A stretch of DNA of 64,000 bases. Origin: an endosymbiont of Lamellibrachia barhami. Lineage in GTDB: Bacteria > Pseudomonadota > Gammaproteobacteria > Chromatiales > Chromatiaceae. Positions 47,330 through 55,618 of the stretch are shown here, one piece after another. How positions within the stretch are numbered: the stretch's first letter is position 1; every line of letters begins with the position of its first letter. The translations under genes were made by a program, and so were the position numbers. The notes beneath the pieces were generated by a model. The model made no database searches. It had not been told where the DNA came from and saw only the letters and a program-made list of their open reading frames with translations. The stretch covers positions 3,681,178 to 3,745,177 of the forward strand of contig NZ_JAAVSH020000001.1 in NCBI RefSeq assembly GCF_011947365.2, given 5' to 3'.

Positions 47330-47470
47330 GTAGGAGCGGTGCCTCGCCGCGATTGATCCGGCCAGCGGAGTCGTAGCTGCAAGGCGCTGCTACTAACGCC
47401 TCTCAACGACACAACAGGGGACGCACCACGTTTTTCGTAATCAGGTCATAGAAAACGTGGTGCGTCCCCT
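47330..47470. repeat. Two adjacent repeats, including a GGGGACGCACCACG inverted pair
   Basis: At 47330 a GTAGGAGCGGTGCCTCGCCG block matches one arm of the inverted repeat at 37224. At 47416-47470 AGGGGACGCACCACGTTTT and AAAACGTGGTGCGTCCCCT form an inverted pair with about 16 bases between. This last motif is typical of REP-like sequences near Y1 transposases; a solo copy is at 48756-48774. No transposase was found here. Confidence 0.7.
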
Positions 47471-47522
47471 AATATTTTTCTTCACAACAAGCCGCTGGGA
47501 ATTAAATCCAAAGAGATTAAAG

Positions 47523-47924
47523 TTACGTGCAAAACGGATTCAATAGTCGAACCCCCGTTGTTTTAAAATCCTTGTGATTGCGTGTAACGACTGTTAAATC
47601 ATGAATTAGAGCGGTTGCGGCAATGAGCTTGTCCAGTGCATTTTCCGGATGAGGTACTCGGAGCCGACCCCAAAGTTGCGCGATATCCGGGTTGATATCG
47701 AGAATGTGATCCTGGTAATCAGTCAGCAAGAGATCAAGCCAGTTCTCCAGTTGAGTTGCCTGCAGCGTGTCGCTTCTGTGTCTGATTAATTCAACGCCGC
47801 GTCGCAATTCGCCAACGGTGACTACCGATATGAATATCCGTGAGCGCGCATCAAATAACGCATTGAATAGTTTAGCGTCTTTTTCAAGGAAGCCAGGTTT
47901 TTCAGTTTGCGACTCTAACGACAT
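47523..47924 (-). CDS. VapC-like PIN domain protein, N-terminus lost or replaced
   Basis: This 133-residue protein matches PIN toxins from RIFISVVTVGELRRGVELIR (near residue 31) to the end, including AATALIHDLTVVTRNHKDF near 105, which holds late acidic residues. The usual start LLDTNV, with the first catalytic Asp, is missing. In its place is SLESQTEKPGFLEKDAKLFN, which resembles an antitoxin C-terminus. No antitoxin gene precedes it. It is probably a fusion or remnant and may lack RNase activity. Confidence 0.7.
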   Translation of the reverse strand: MSLESQTEKPGFLEKDAKLFNALFDARSRIFISVVTVGELRRGVELIRHRSDTLQATQLENWLDLLLTDYQDHILDINPDIAQLWGRLRVPHPENALDKLIAATALIHDLTVVTRNHKDFKTTGVRLLNPFCT

Positions 47925-48036
47925 GACAAAACCTCTCTTCTGCAAAGCAGATAAGCCTCCTTCCCGGTAGCGAATACCGTATTGAATTCATTCCCTCATC
48001 TTGATGTGTGTTGTTTTACAGACTAGACACCATACA

Positions 48037-48270
48037 TCAGAGACCGACTAATTCTCCATGTCCGTATTTTCCGGTTACGGCATTTAGCAAATCATGTGAA
48101 TTGGTCTTTGCAGGACTATATTCCACGAGAAACAAATGAGCCGCCTCAACTGAATTGTGCACACTTACAACTCCGTCGATATCCCGTAAAACTTCTTCTA
48201 TACCGGAACGCTCTTCTGCTCCTACATTTTTGTCGACATGGATGGTGACATCAGCAAGTTGAATATCCAT
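48037..48270 (-). CDS. Small HMA-like domain protein without CxxC
   Basis: This 77-residue protein looks like a heavy-metal-associated (ferredoxin-like) fold: VTIHVDKNVGAEE at the start, a helix IEEVLRDIDGVVSVHN, then HLFLVEYSP and HDLLNAVTGKYG. The metal-binding CxxC loop is absent (no cysteine at all). AAGGAG lies 8 bases before ATG 48270. The role is unknown; it may bind a partner protein instead of a metal. Confidence 0.65.
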   Translation of the reverse strand: MDIQLADVTIHVDKNVGAEERSGIEEVLRDIDGVVSVHNSVEAAHLFLVEYSPAKTNSHDLLNAVTGKYGHGELVGL

Positions 48271-48476
48271 TATCAAATCTCCTTATCGAATTTCGAACGA
48301 TAAAATTATTTCATCATTCTTTTTTAATTCCACAGCGATACACGCTAATACAACCACTTCTCCTCTACTATATTTATAGCAGAGAAACATGATTTTCGAA
48401 GGTTGTTGAGCCTGAAAATCAGAAGGTTCTGACAATTCCCCAGACCCTTCGCAGCTGTATGAAAAAGGAGTTTGAG

Positions 48477-48644
48477 ATGAAGCGTATCAGTAATGAGCTT
48501 GCCGTAATGTTGATTGTAAGTGTATTCCTTCTCGTACCATTTTCCTGCGTCCTTTTTTGGCTGCTAGACAGGTTCGTCATGACGGAGCAAGTAAGGAATG
48601 GGGAAAAGAGGCTATATCATCGCTTACATAGCGGCAGGCCTTGA
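48477..48644 (+). CDS. Small single-membrane-segment protein
   Basis: This 55-residue frame is preceded by AAGGAG at 48463-48468. It has one hydrophobic stretch (LAVMLIVSVFLLVPFSCVLF, residues ~8-27) and a basic C-terminal tail. No family is recognised. The good ribosome site supports a real gene, but the length is short. Confidence 0.45.
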   Translation: MKRISNELAVMLIVSVFLLVPFSCVLFWLLDRFVMTEQVRNGEKRLYHRLHSGRP

Positions 48645-48755
48645 CTATTCCGTGAGTAATAAACAAAAAAACAAGGGAAGCAGATTGATTTTCACAGGCG
48701 TGGAATAAATAAATCTATTCCCTTTTCCAAGTACCAGAAGTGGCGAGGAAAACGG

Positions 48756-48774
48756 GAAAACGTGGTGCGTCCCC
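48756..48774. repeat. Solo GGGGACGCACCACG repeat arm
   Basis: GAAAACGTGGTGCGTCCCCT matches one arm of the inverted pair at 47416-47470, including the ATTATTTT bases that follow. It is a second copy of a REP-like motif about 1.3 kb away, bracketing the PIN, HMA-like and small membrane genes. Confidence 0.65.
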
Positions 48775-48794
48775 TATTATTTTGTGGGGCAGCT

Positions 48795-49430
48795 TCAAGA
48801 CTTGAAGCGAAATCTAGGCAGGCTGACATTATAATGCATAGCCAGCAGCCGTGATATAAATATACTTAGTCCCGAAATAATTGCTGCTATCGTTATCTCT
48901 TGGTCTAAATGTAAGAGCCCGATAAAGAGCAAAGAGCCAAGCCAGGATACTGTCGCATAAAGCGGGCTTAGAAATACGACAGGGGTTTCGTTACATAATA
49001 CATCACGAAAAATACCTCCCATAATTCCTGTCATTACTCCCATAAAACTTGCAATAAGAGGGGGTGCTCCAACCATAAGTGAAACCAATGTTCCGGCAAC
49101 GCCAAAAGTAGCTAAGCCCGCAGCATCAGCAACTAAGAAATATTTGGGCGAAACTACTATTATCCTTGCTGCTATAAAAACAGCGACTGCGCTACCAAGC
49201 GACGCTATAAAAAATATTTGGTCATTGATCCAGAATACATCTCGGCCAAGAAGCATGTCACGTAATGAACCGCCGCCTAATCCTGTAGCAATAGCAATAA
49301 TAATTACACCGAATAAATCAAATTGTTTAAAACCAGCTTTAAGAACACCCGAAGCTGACGAAACAATAACCGCAAGTAAGGTTATCCAATATAAATTTTC
49401 TAAAAGTGATGGTGTTGGTTCTAATGTCAT
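48795..49430 (-). CDS. UPF0126/TRIC-type membrane protein
   Basis: This 211-residue protein has about seven membrane segments in two homologous halves, each with a GGGxxRD motif: ATGLGGGSLRDMLLGRD near residue 47 and VMTGIMGGIFRDVLCNETP near 133. This is the signature of the UPF0126 (YicG-like) family, bacterial relatives of TRIC cation channels; some members are thought to move glycine or cations. The gene is clearly richer in A and T than its neighbours, which hints at transfer. Confidence 0.88.
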   Translation of the reverse strand: MTLEPTPSLLENLYWITLLAVIVSSASGVLKAGFKQFDLFGVIIIAIATGLGGGSLRDMLLGRDVFWINDQIFFIASLGSAVAVFIAARIIVVSPKYFLVADAAGLATFGVAGTLVSLMVGAPPLIASFMGVMTGIMGGIFRDVLCNETPVVFLSPLYATVSWLGSLLFIGLLHLDQEITIAAIISGLSIFISRLLAMHYNVSLPRFRFKS

Positions 49431-49453
49431 ATTATTAATTATATTGTTTGCGC

Positions 49454-49809
49454 CTAGGAGGCTGTCGGATTTATCCGCTTGACGGGTAACTGCTCCTGCG
49501 TTTCCCGCACTTCCGCCATCCCTGGAGGTCGAAGCGACTAATCCATAGGAGCGGATTGAACAGCGAAGCTGGCCCCGAAGGGGCGAAGGGCATGGATGCC
49601 CGTAGTCAAATCACTGTTGGCGAATCATATCAGTTTATCGAACGAGGCGATCAAATGGGCAGGTGTCCATTTGACAGCGAAGCAGCCAAAAGGGTGCGAG
49701 GCAGGACCCCGAGCATTAATCGTGGACCTATTTAACGAGTTCGATAAGCTGAGTTGATCGCCATCCAGGGATTTGCAGCCAAACAGCGTTAAATCCGACA
49801 CTCTCCTAG
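49454..49809. repeat. MITE-like element (copy 2, longer form)
   Basis: It begins CTAGGAGGCTGTCGGA and ends with near-matching TCCGACACTCTCCTAG. Its right part (from AGTTTATCGAACGAGG) matches the 167-base copy at 16170, but it has extra internal sequence including CATCCCTGGAGGTCG and a GGCCCCGAAGGGGC hairpin. No protein-coding frame is evident. It overlaps the 3' end of the next gene by 4 bases, giving that gene its stop codon. Confidence 0.75.
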
Positions 49810-51242
49810 AACCGCTGGAGTTTTTCAGCGAATTTCCCAATCTCCTCAGTGGACTTATTGCCTGGCAGGTTCAATGCGAGATACGCATTGAAATTATCGT
49901 CAGCAGTGACGGGAAGCTGCCAGGTACCGGAGGTCTTGATGGCGGCTTCGATTGCATCTGCCCTGAAATCATTGCCCGCCAGTCGAGCAAACACCCTGAC
50001 CGGAAAGAACCAGGTCTCACCGCCTCCCGGTGCCCCATCACTGAATACGCCGACGACCGCGTTGTTATCGAGCACCTCGATGAGCCGGTCGACGGCCTGC
50101 GCGAGCAATCGCCAGCCGGGGCGATAGTGACCGCTCATGTTGTCGATGGCGATGATCTTGCCGTTGTTGGCCACGATTCCTCCCGCTGCCTGGATGGACT
50201 TCTCATCCACCAGGAAGGAGTGGAAGGATTTGTTCACCTTCGGATTGGGATCAAACAGTATCTCGTCGTGGCGCATTACGTATTTCAACGAATTCGGCAT
50301 CTCGACCAGTTTTTGTTTGAGGTTTTTGGTGAGTACTCGTTCGCGACGACTGATATATCTAACCTGTCGATTGTCGATCTCCAGGTTGATCTCCAGGGTA
50401 TGGAAAGGGGTCAGGGTCGGCACGATGCCAGAAAGCCCTGCTCCCGGGTAGGCGAGGCTGGGTTTGTCGGTTCGGTCCTTGATCTGAAAGAAAGCCTTTG
50501 CGATTCCCTGCTCGAAATGGAGCGTTATGTTGTCGACGTCTAACACCTCGGTCTTGTTGAAGCGGTTGTATCCAAGCTTCTCGATATAGGATTTGGTGGA
50601 AGGGGCTGCCTGCGGCGAGCATGCCAGCGAGTGCCTGAGCAGGAACACGGTGGCAAGCCAAGCCGTCGATTTGCCTTCCCGGAACTGCAGACCCTGGTCC
50701 AGGAGCCATTTGGAATATTTAGTGTAATCCTCACCCAACTCTTTCTCCATCAAGTTGCGGTTGCGTCTCGCGAGGTCGTCGGAGCGCAACGGTTTCGACC
50801 ACTGATAAGTATCCCCCTGCTTTATGAAGGCGGGTATCTTTCCCGAGGTCAGTGCAACCTTGTCGCAACGCGACGAGTTCTTCAGATAGAACCGGTTGAT
50901 TTCGTTGAGGTCTTTGATGAACGGCGTCAGTACGCCCCAGGCGAATTGGGCCCAGCCGGCTTGGGTGACATGTCGCCGGGTGAACTGGTTGCCGGGATTG
51001 GGATCGGGCGGGTCTGCCAAGGCGTTGCTGTGGATAGCCTGGGAGAGAGGCACCAGGGCATTAGCCAGGGCACCGATACGCAGGCTCAACAGATCAGGCC
51101 TGAACTCATCATGCTCCAGGAATCGGGTCAGATGACCGGAGACCGCCTGCAGGTGTTGTTTCGCTACATTCAATCCTGGGAGTTGCCCGGCCACACGATC
51201 CAGAACGAACCTTACGCCTTTGACATCATCGTTCATGCTCAT
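49806..51242 (-). CDS. Hypothetical protein with SGHYxP motif
   Basis: This 478-residue protein was not assigned to a characterised family. It seems soluble, with no signal peptide. Near residues 370-380 it has IIAIDNMSGHYRPGW, a motif seen at the end of a beta-strand in several uncharacterised proteins, including calmodulin-binding plant proteins and bacterial toxin-like proteins. The N-terminal half is helical. Its stop lies in the edge of the MITE-like repeat, so the original C-terminus may have been changed by that insertion. Confidence 0.6.
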   Translation of the reverse strand: MSMNDDVKGVRFVLDRVAGQLPGLNVAKQHLQAVSGHLTRFLEHDEFRPDLLSLRIGALANALVPLSQAIHSNALADPPDPNPGNQFTRRHVTQAGWAQFAWGVLTPFIKDLNEINRFYLKNSSRCDKVALTSGKIPAFIKQGDTYQWSKPLRSDDLARRNRNLMEKELGEDYTKYSKWLLDQGLQFREGKSTAWLATVFLLRHSLACSPQAAPSTKSYIEKLGYNRFNKTEVLDVDNITLHFEQGIAKAFFQIKDRTDKPSLAYPGAGLSGIVPTLTPFHTLEINLEIDNRQVRYISRRERVLTKNLKQKLVEMPNSLKYVMRHDEILFDPNPKVNKSFHSFLVDEKSIQAAGGIVANNGKIIAIDNMSGHYRPGWRLLAQAVDRLIEVLDNNAVVGVFSDGAPGGGETWFFPVRVFARLAGNDFRADAIEAAIKTSGTWQLPVTADDNFNAYLALNLPGNKSTEEIGKFAEKLQRF

Positions 51243-51659
51243 GGAGTTTCCTCACTTCATGGAAGATCCCTGGGAACAGCGGAAACAGAGGGCAGAGAAA
51301 AAGATAATAATCCCTCCGAACCCTTGATCTTCTGCTTACCGAACACAAGCCCGCCCCAATAAGCTGATTATCATTAACTTAATAATAGCGTATTAGCTAA
51401 TAGCTGCCCCCCCTGCTGCAGACCGGACGTGACAATTGTCCTGAGAGGCAATCGCCCACCAATTATATTCACTCAATAGGCTGCAACGAGATAGATAGTT
51501 GCGCCATCCCGATCATGGCGGTAGGAAGGGTTTCTCTTAGATTGAACCGCACGATCAGAAAAGTATCTTTCTCGAAATGTCCTGAAAAAAGGCCTGGAGC
51601 AATAACTCCAGGCCTTTTCCGTTTCGAGTGTTAGATCGAGATTACATTTGCACTGTCTA
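51243..51659. other. Gap of 417 bases, holding a terminator near its end
   Basis: The stretch contains the probable promoter of the 49806 gene and an AT-rich portion around 51360-51400. Apart from the terminator at 51585-51616 nothing further is recognised. Confidence 0.45.
51585..51616 (-). terminator. Rho-independent terminator of the beta-barrel gene
   Basis: GGCCTGGAG and CTCCAGGCC form a 9-base perfect stem with a 6-base loop. On the minus strand it is followed by TTTTTT, and it lies about 45 bases past the stop of the gene at 51660. The other side has TTTT too, so it may also work in the opposite direction. Confidence 0.85.
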
Positions 51660-52334
51660 TCAGGGAAATCGGTAGACCAGGCTCGCTGATCCAGTGTTGA
51701 GCTGGTATTGAGCGTCATCTACCGCGTTACGTTCGAACTCGAATCGGTAGACGAAACGTTGTGGAAGTCCCACATCGTACTCCAAACCCGCACCGTAGCT
51801 GAGATCGCTGCCGGAGCTTTCCTCCACCGAGATAAACCCGCTTTCATTCCACGTGTTCTTCGACTTCCACCAGAGCAGCCCCAACTTGCCGAAGACGGTA
51901 ATCCGGTCGGTCATCGGCCAACTGCCAACGGCGGACAGGCCAAATCCAGAGGATTCGTTGACTCCGCTGACCTGCCCAGGAGCCCAGGAATCACCACTCC
52001 CGTCGGAGGTGGCGGAGAATTCCGATTTGCCATAATCGCTGTAGGAGGCCTCTACCGCCACATTCTGAGTAACCTCATACCCCACAAAGACCTTCGTACT
52101 CGCATCCGTTTTGTCTGTTGAGATAGACGAAACCGATCCATCGTCCCAGTCGCCCGGCGCATCGTTGTTCGTCACTCCCACACCGACACCCGCATAGACA
52201 TTCTGAGCCGCAGTTCCCTCAGGAAACAGCTCCCGCGCATGAGCACTCTGGGTGATGACGGCGGCTACAAGAAAAATAACCCAAACGGAAACTCCGCCAG
52301 CCTGACGCAGGCGGCCCTGGACACTCTCTTTCAT
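51660..52334 (-). CDS. Outer-membrane beta-barrel protein
   Basis: This 224-residue protein has a signal peptide (VSVWVIFLVAAVITQSAHA, cleavage near residue 34) and then alternating beta-strands typical of small OmpA/OmpW-like barrels, such as NVYAGVGVGVTNND, TKVFVGYEVTQNVAVEASYS and LSYGAGLEYDVG, ending in the terminal YRFP with an aromatic near the end. It should insert in the outer membrane. Start 52334 is chosen for the signal peptide and the GGGGGA before it. Confidence 0.83.
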   Translation of the reverse strand: MKESVQGRLRQAGGVSVWVIFLVAAVITQSAHARELFPEGTAAQNVYAGVGVGVTNNDAPGDWDDGSVSSISTDKTDASTKVFVGYEVTQNVAVEASYSDYGKSEFSATSDGSGDSWAPGQVSGVNESSGFGLSAVGSWPMTDRITVFGKLGLLWWKSKNTWNESGFISVEESSGSDLSYGAGLEYDVGLPQRFVYRFEFERNAVDDAQYQLNTGSASLVYRFP

Positions 52335-52598
52335 AAGATCCCCCAACAAAAACTTGTCACATGCCGACAACAGGCAGCCCGGATAAACGGAAGACAATCA
52401 GAGCCCATGCCGACTAATAATAATTATCTGATGCCACGCCAATCCAGTATAGACCACATTTTTTGTATGGCAATCTGAATGTGGTGATTTTTTAATCCAC
52501 ACGCAGTTACCGGGAAATCGCTCTAAAACCTGCCGGCTGTTTTCCAAACATAAGGCGACATAGATGAATTCATCATGCAGACACGCGCCTCTTCCTTG

Positions 52599-53111
52599 TT
52601 ATCTTATCTCTTCAATCGCAAACTTCTTCTCCATCACTCGGGGATAGATAAGCGCATAGCCCAACATCTGCCAGTGGGCCATCTCGGTCATGGCGGAAGG
52701 CACTACCTGCACAAAATCCTGGAAGTCCTGCGCCTGATAGCCGTAATCGTGAGCGGCAAGGCCACAGATCTTGAACTCCACTCCCAGCTCTGAGTAGTAA
52801 CGCATGCGCTCCACCAAGTCCCTGTATTTTTCATAATTCCACTTCGCCAAGGTGACGATCTCCGCACCATGGATGACGACCTTGAAAGAGAGGTCTTCCG
52901 GCGAGTAGTCATAGGGTGCGGCCATCAGGGGATTCATTGTGGCGCGTATCCAGTACAGGGCTGAGGCCAGATGTGCAGGATCGTTGAAATAGAATTCGAA
53001 CAGAACCTTCTGGGCGGTGTAGGGTGTATTGACGATCTCCGCACCATCCTCCTCATCTGCCATAAGCGGTAGAACAAACAGGAACAAAGACAACAGTATA
53101 ATCTTCTTCAT
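52599..53111 (-). CDS. Periplasmic DsrE-family-like protein
   Basis: This 170-residue protein has a signal peptide (KKIILLSLFLFVLPLMA) and a DsrE/F-like fold: KVLFEFYFNDPAHLASALYW near residue 36, VVIHGAEIVTLAKWNYEKY near 78 and a LGVEFKICGLAAHDYGY loop with one Cys near 112. DsrE-type proteins carry sulfur on a cysteine, so it may bind periplasmic sulfur species, though this is inferred. The frame is open upstream to 53192, but the signal peptide fixes the start at 53111. Confidence 0.78.
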   Translation of the reverse strand: MKKIILLSLFLFVLPLMADEEDGAEIVNTPYTAQKVLFEFYFNDPAHLASALYWIRATMNPLMAAPYDYSPEDLSFKVVIHGAEIVTLAKWNYEKYRDLVERMRYYSELGVEFKICGLAAHDYGYQAQDFQDFVQVVPSAMTEMAHWQMLGYALIYPRVMEKKFAIEEIR

Positions 53112-53221
53112 GGCCGCCTCCGGAGTGGAAATAGTTAACCACTCGATACTTTTATATTTAGCACCCTTTGCCCGAAAAACGACCCTTTCCATCTTAGGCT
53201 TATTTTCTACGCCAACCCTGT

Positions 53222-53653
53222 TCAGCTCTGCAGTCCATTGATGACTCCCAGTAGCACCGCATAACGCACCGCCTTGCCAATCGATATGTAGACCAGCGCC
53301 GGCAGTATCCGCACACCACTCCAGCCTGCCGCCAGACAGAGTGGATCACCCACTACAGGCAGCCAGGAGAAGAGCAGGGCGGGACTACCGAACTTTGCCA
53401 CCCGGGCCAGCGCCTTCTGCTGTTCCGCCTTCTTCAGTCCCCGGCCAGGGAAGCGTTTCGCCAGCCACCAGCCGATGAGCCAACTGCTGAGCCCACCCAA
53501 TGTATTGCCCAGGGTTGCCACCGTCCAAAACAGAAATGTCGAATCGGGGGTTTCGTATACCGCAAAGAGCAGCATCGCCTCCGAGCCACCAGGCAGTAGT
53601 GTGGAGGCGAGAAAACTGCCGATGAAAAGGGTGAGTGGCCCGGCAGGGTCCAT
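53222..53653 (-). CDS. YqaA/DedA-like membrane protein
   Basis: This 143-residue inner-membrane protein has about three to four membrane segments and the SNARE-associated/DedA pattern: FIGSFLASTLLPGGSEAMLL near residue 12 and SPALLFSWLPVVGDPLCLAA near 90. YqaA-like proteins are thought to act in lipid or membrane homeostasis. The ATG overlaps the stop of the methyltransferase gene upstream (ATGA), so they form an operon. Confidence 0.85.
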   Translation of the reverse strand: MDPAGPLTLFIGSFLASTLLPGGSEAMLLFAVYETPDSTFLFWTVATLGNTLGGLSSWLIGWWLAKRFPGRGLKKAEQQKALARVAKFGSPALLFSWLPVVGDPLCLAAGWSGVRILPALVYISIGKAVRYAVLLGVINGLQS

Positions 53654-54579
53654 CAGGCCTTGAACAGCCAGCAACGATGTGCGGTATGACGCTTGAAATC
53701 ATCCGGAACAGTTTGGCGGGTGATATCTTCGGCATGCTCCGCAATCGCCGGATCAAGTTTGAACCTGCGCAGATTGTTGGAGAAGATGATCTCGCCACCG
53801 GGATTGAGCAGTTGCACGCACCCCTCCAGCAACTTGGGATGATCACGCTGCACATCCAGGGTATCGCGCATCTTTTTTGAATTGGAGAAGCTCGGCGGAT
53901 CGAGCATGATGATATCGAAACATTCACGTTTCCTTGCCAGATGCAGATATTTGAAGACATCTTCACGCACTAACTGATGCGCTTTACCTTTGAAGCCATT
54001 CAGTTGCAGATTGCGCTGACTCCATGCCTGATAGGTATTGGAGAGGTCGACGGTGACCGAGCCTTCAGCACCACCTGCCGCTGCATAGACGGTAAAACTG
54101 CCGGTGTAGGCAAACAGATTGAGAAATCGACGCCCTGATGAGCGTTCCCGCACCATGGCCCGCGTATTGCGGTGGTCGAGAAAGAGGCCGGTATCAAGAT
54201 AGCTGTGCAGGTCGACCTCGAAGGCCAGCTCGCCCTCGTGCACAATTTTTGGCCTGCCCCAGATCCTGTTCTTCTCATACTGCGCCGACCCTTTCTGCCG
54301 CCGCCGGGTCTTGAATGCGAGCGCCTCAACCGGCAGTTCCAGCACCTCACAGATAACATCCGCGATAGCCTTCTCCTGCACCTCTTCCAGATCATCTATT
54401 CCTTTGCGGGCAAACACCTGGGCATGAACCTGTCCCTCATACCAGTCGATGGCCAGGGGAAATTCGGGAATATCCCGATCATAGATACGATAACAGCTGA
54501 CCTCCCGACGTTTGGCCCACTTGCTCCAGTGGCGAAAGTTTTTACTCAGCCGATTGGCAAAGGGGGTCAGATCTGACAT
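53653..54579 (-). CDS. Class I SAM-dependent methyltransferase, RlmK-like
   Basis: This 308-residue protein resembles the C-terminal (RlmK) half of the 23S rRNA methyltransferase RlmKL. It starts NRLSKNFRHWSKWAKRREVS and has TGLFLDHRNTRAMVRE near residue 125, the SAM motif FLNLFAYTGSFTVYAAAGGA near 147 and the catalytic MLDPPSFSNSKKM near 225. It probably makes m7G in 23S rRNA. ATG 54579 overlaps the upstream gene stop (TAATG); the longer open frame is not family-like. Confidence 0.87.
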   Translation of the reverse strand: MSDLTPFANRLSKNFRHWSKWAKRREVSCYRIYDRDIPEFPLAIDWYEGQVHAQVFARKGIDDLEEVQEKAIADVICEVLELPVEALAFKTRRRQKGSAQYEKNRIWGRPKIVHEGELAFEVDLHSYLDTGLFLDHRNTRAMVRERSSGRRFLNLFAYTGSFTVYAAAGGAEGSVTVDLSNTYQAWSQRNLQLNGFKGKAHQLVREDVFKYLHLARKRECFDIIMLDPPSFSNSKKMRDTLDVQRDHPKLLEGCVQLLNPGGEIIFSNNLRRFKLDPAIAEHAEDITRQTVPDDFKRHTAHRCWLFKA

Positions 54580-54950
54580 TAGCCGATACGTCGCGCCGCC
54601 AGGGCGAGTGATATCCAACCGACGATAAATGCGGTGCCGCCAATGGGGGTGATCATGCCCCACGGATTCACGCCGGTGAGGGCGAGCAGATAGAGGCTGC
54701 CGGAGAAGAGCAGTATACCGGTGATAAAAGACCAGCCGGAAATTGTTAATGCCGTCGACCGTGTGTGAAGTGCCAGTAAGCCCACCACCAACAGCGCCAA
54801 GCTGTGCAGGCCCTGATAGTTGACACCTTTCTGGAAGACCAGCAGCATCTCCGGGGTGACCAGCTCTTTCAGGCTGTGGGCGCCAAAGGCTCCAATGACT
54901 ACAGTCAGACAACCACTCACCGCGCCGATAAAAAGAAAGTTACGTGCCAT
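54579..54950 (-). CDS. DUF423 membrane protein (YgdD-like)
   Basis: This 123-residue protein has four membrane segments and the DUF423 pattern: VVIGAFGAHSLKELV near residue 17, YQGLHSLALLVVGLLA near 45, and ITPIGGTAFIVGWISLA at the end. Its function is unknown. It is translationally coupled at both ends (ATGA with the gene before, TAATG with the methyltransferase after). Confidence 0.87.
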   Translation of the reverse strand: MARNFLFIGAVSGCLTVVIGAFGAHSLKELVTPEMLLVFQKGVNYQGLHSLALLVVGLLALHTRSTALTISGWSFITGILLFSGSLYLLALTGVNPWGMITPIGGTAFIVGWISLALAARRIG

Positions 54951-55492
54951 CAATGCTGCTCCAGCGACTTCAATTCTTCAAGGATACCCAGCACCATCTC
55001 CTCGGTCGGCCCATCGAGTTTCCTGCAGAGCTTGTCTGGATTCCTCTCCCCATTGATCAGGGGACGAATCACCGAAGCCAACAGCGCAATAGGGCCGCCC
55101 GCCTTGCTCATCTGGTCCGCCATCTCAGCGATCAGCTGCAGCGCCTGCACATTGCCGGTTGCAGCGGCATGGATCATGGAAGCCAGCCCCGGCGCCGCCT
55201 GAGCCGGATCGGGTTTGGCGTTGGGATCGGGCAGGGTGGCGGGATCCTGCAACCCTCTCAGGATCGCTTCAACGATGACCTGATCCTCCTCATCGAGGCC
55301 ATTCAATATCTCTATATCCCGGCGACCGCCCATGATGCGCCGGATGGCCGCCACCAAGTCGCTCCACTCGTTATCTTCAGCCACCTTCAGCAGCTGCTCA
55401 AATTCGACTTTGCGGTCCGGATCGGTACCGCTCTTCACCACTTCGTTGATAAAAAGCGCGTGTACGCTGAGTATCTGTTCCCGTCGATCCAT
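54950..55492 (-). CDS. Hypothetical soluble helical protein
   Basis: This 180-residue acidic protein was not recognised. It shows helices such as WSDLVAAIRRIMGGRRDIEI and VQALQLIAEMADQMSKAGGP, with a Pro-rich linker near residue 87. There is no signal peptide. It is the first gene of an operon with the DUF423, methyltransferase and YqaA genes, so it may be a minor partner of one of these. Confidence 0.7.
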   Translation of the reverse strand: MDRREQILSVHALFINEVVKSGTDPDRKVEFEQLLKVAEDNEWSDLVAAIRRIMGGRRDIEILNGLDEEDQVIVEAILRGLQDPATLPDPNAKPDPAQAAPGLASMIHAAATGNVQALQLIAEMADQMSKAGGPIALLASVIRPLINGERNPDKLCRKLDGPTEEMVLGILEELKSLEQH

Positions 55493-55524
55493 AAAAATTC
55501 CTGATTGTTGTTCGGTCGTAAAAG

Positions 55525-55618
55525 CAGGTAGGCCCGATCAAGCGTAGCGGATCGGGCATTCCCGAATTGGCAGAGTGCTAAAGATTGCCGGTTCCGCTTC
55601 GCTTGAACCTGCCTACCT
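55525..55618. repeat. GTAGGCCCGATCAAGCG repeat (copy 1)
   Basis: The element starts GCAGGTAGGCCCGATCAAGC, has a GCCCGATC...GATCGGGC stem and ends GCTTGAACCTGCCTACC, so the ends are inverted. A second copy with the same CAAGCGTAGCGGATC core is at 62121-62214. It overlaps the stop codon of the next gene by two bases. Confidence 0.7.
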
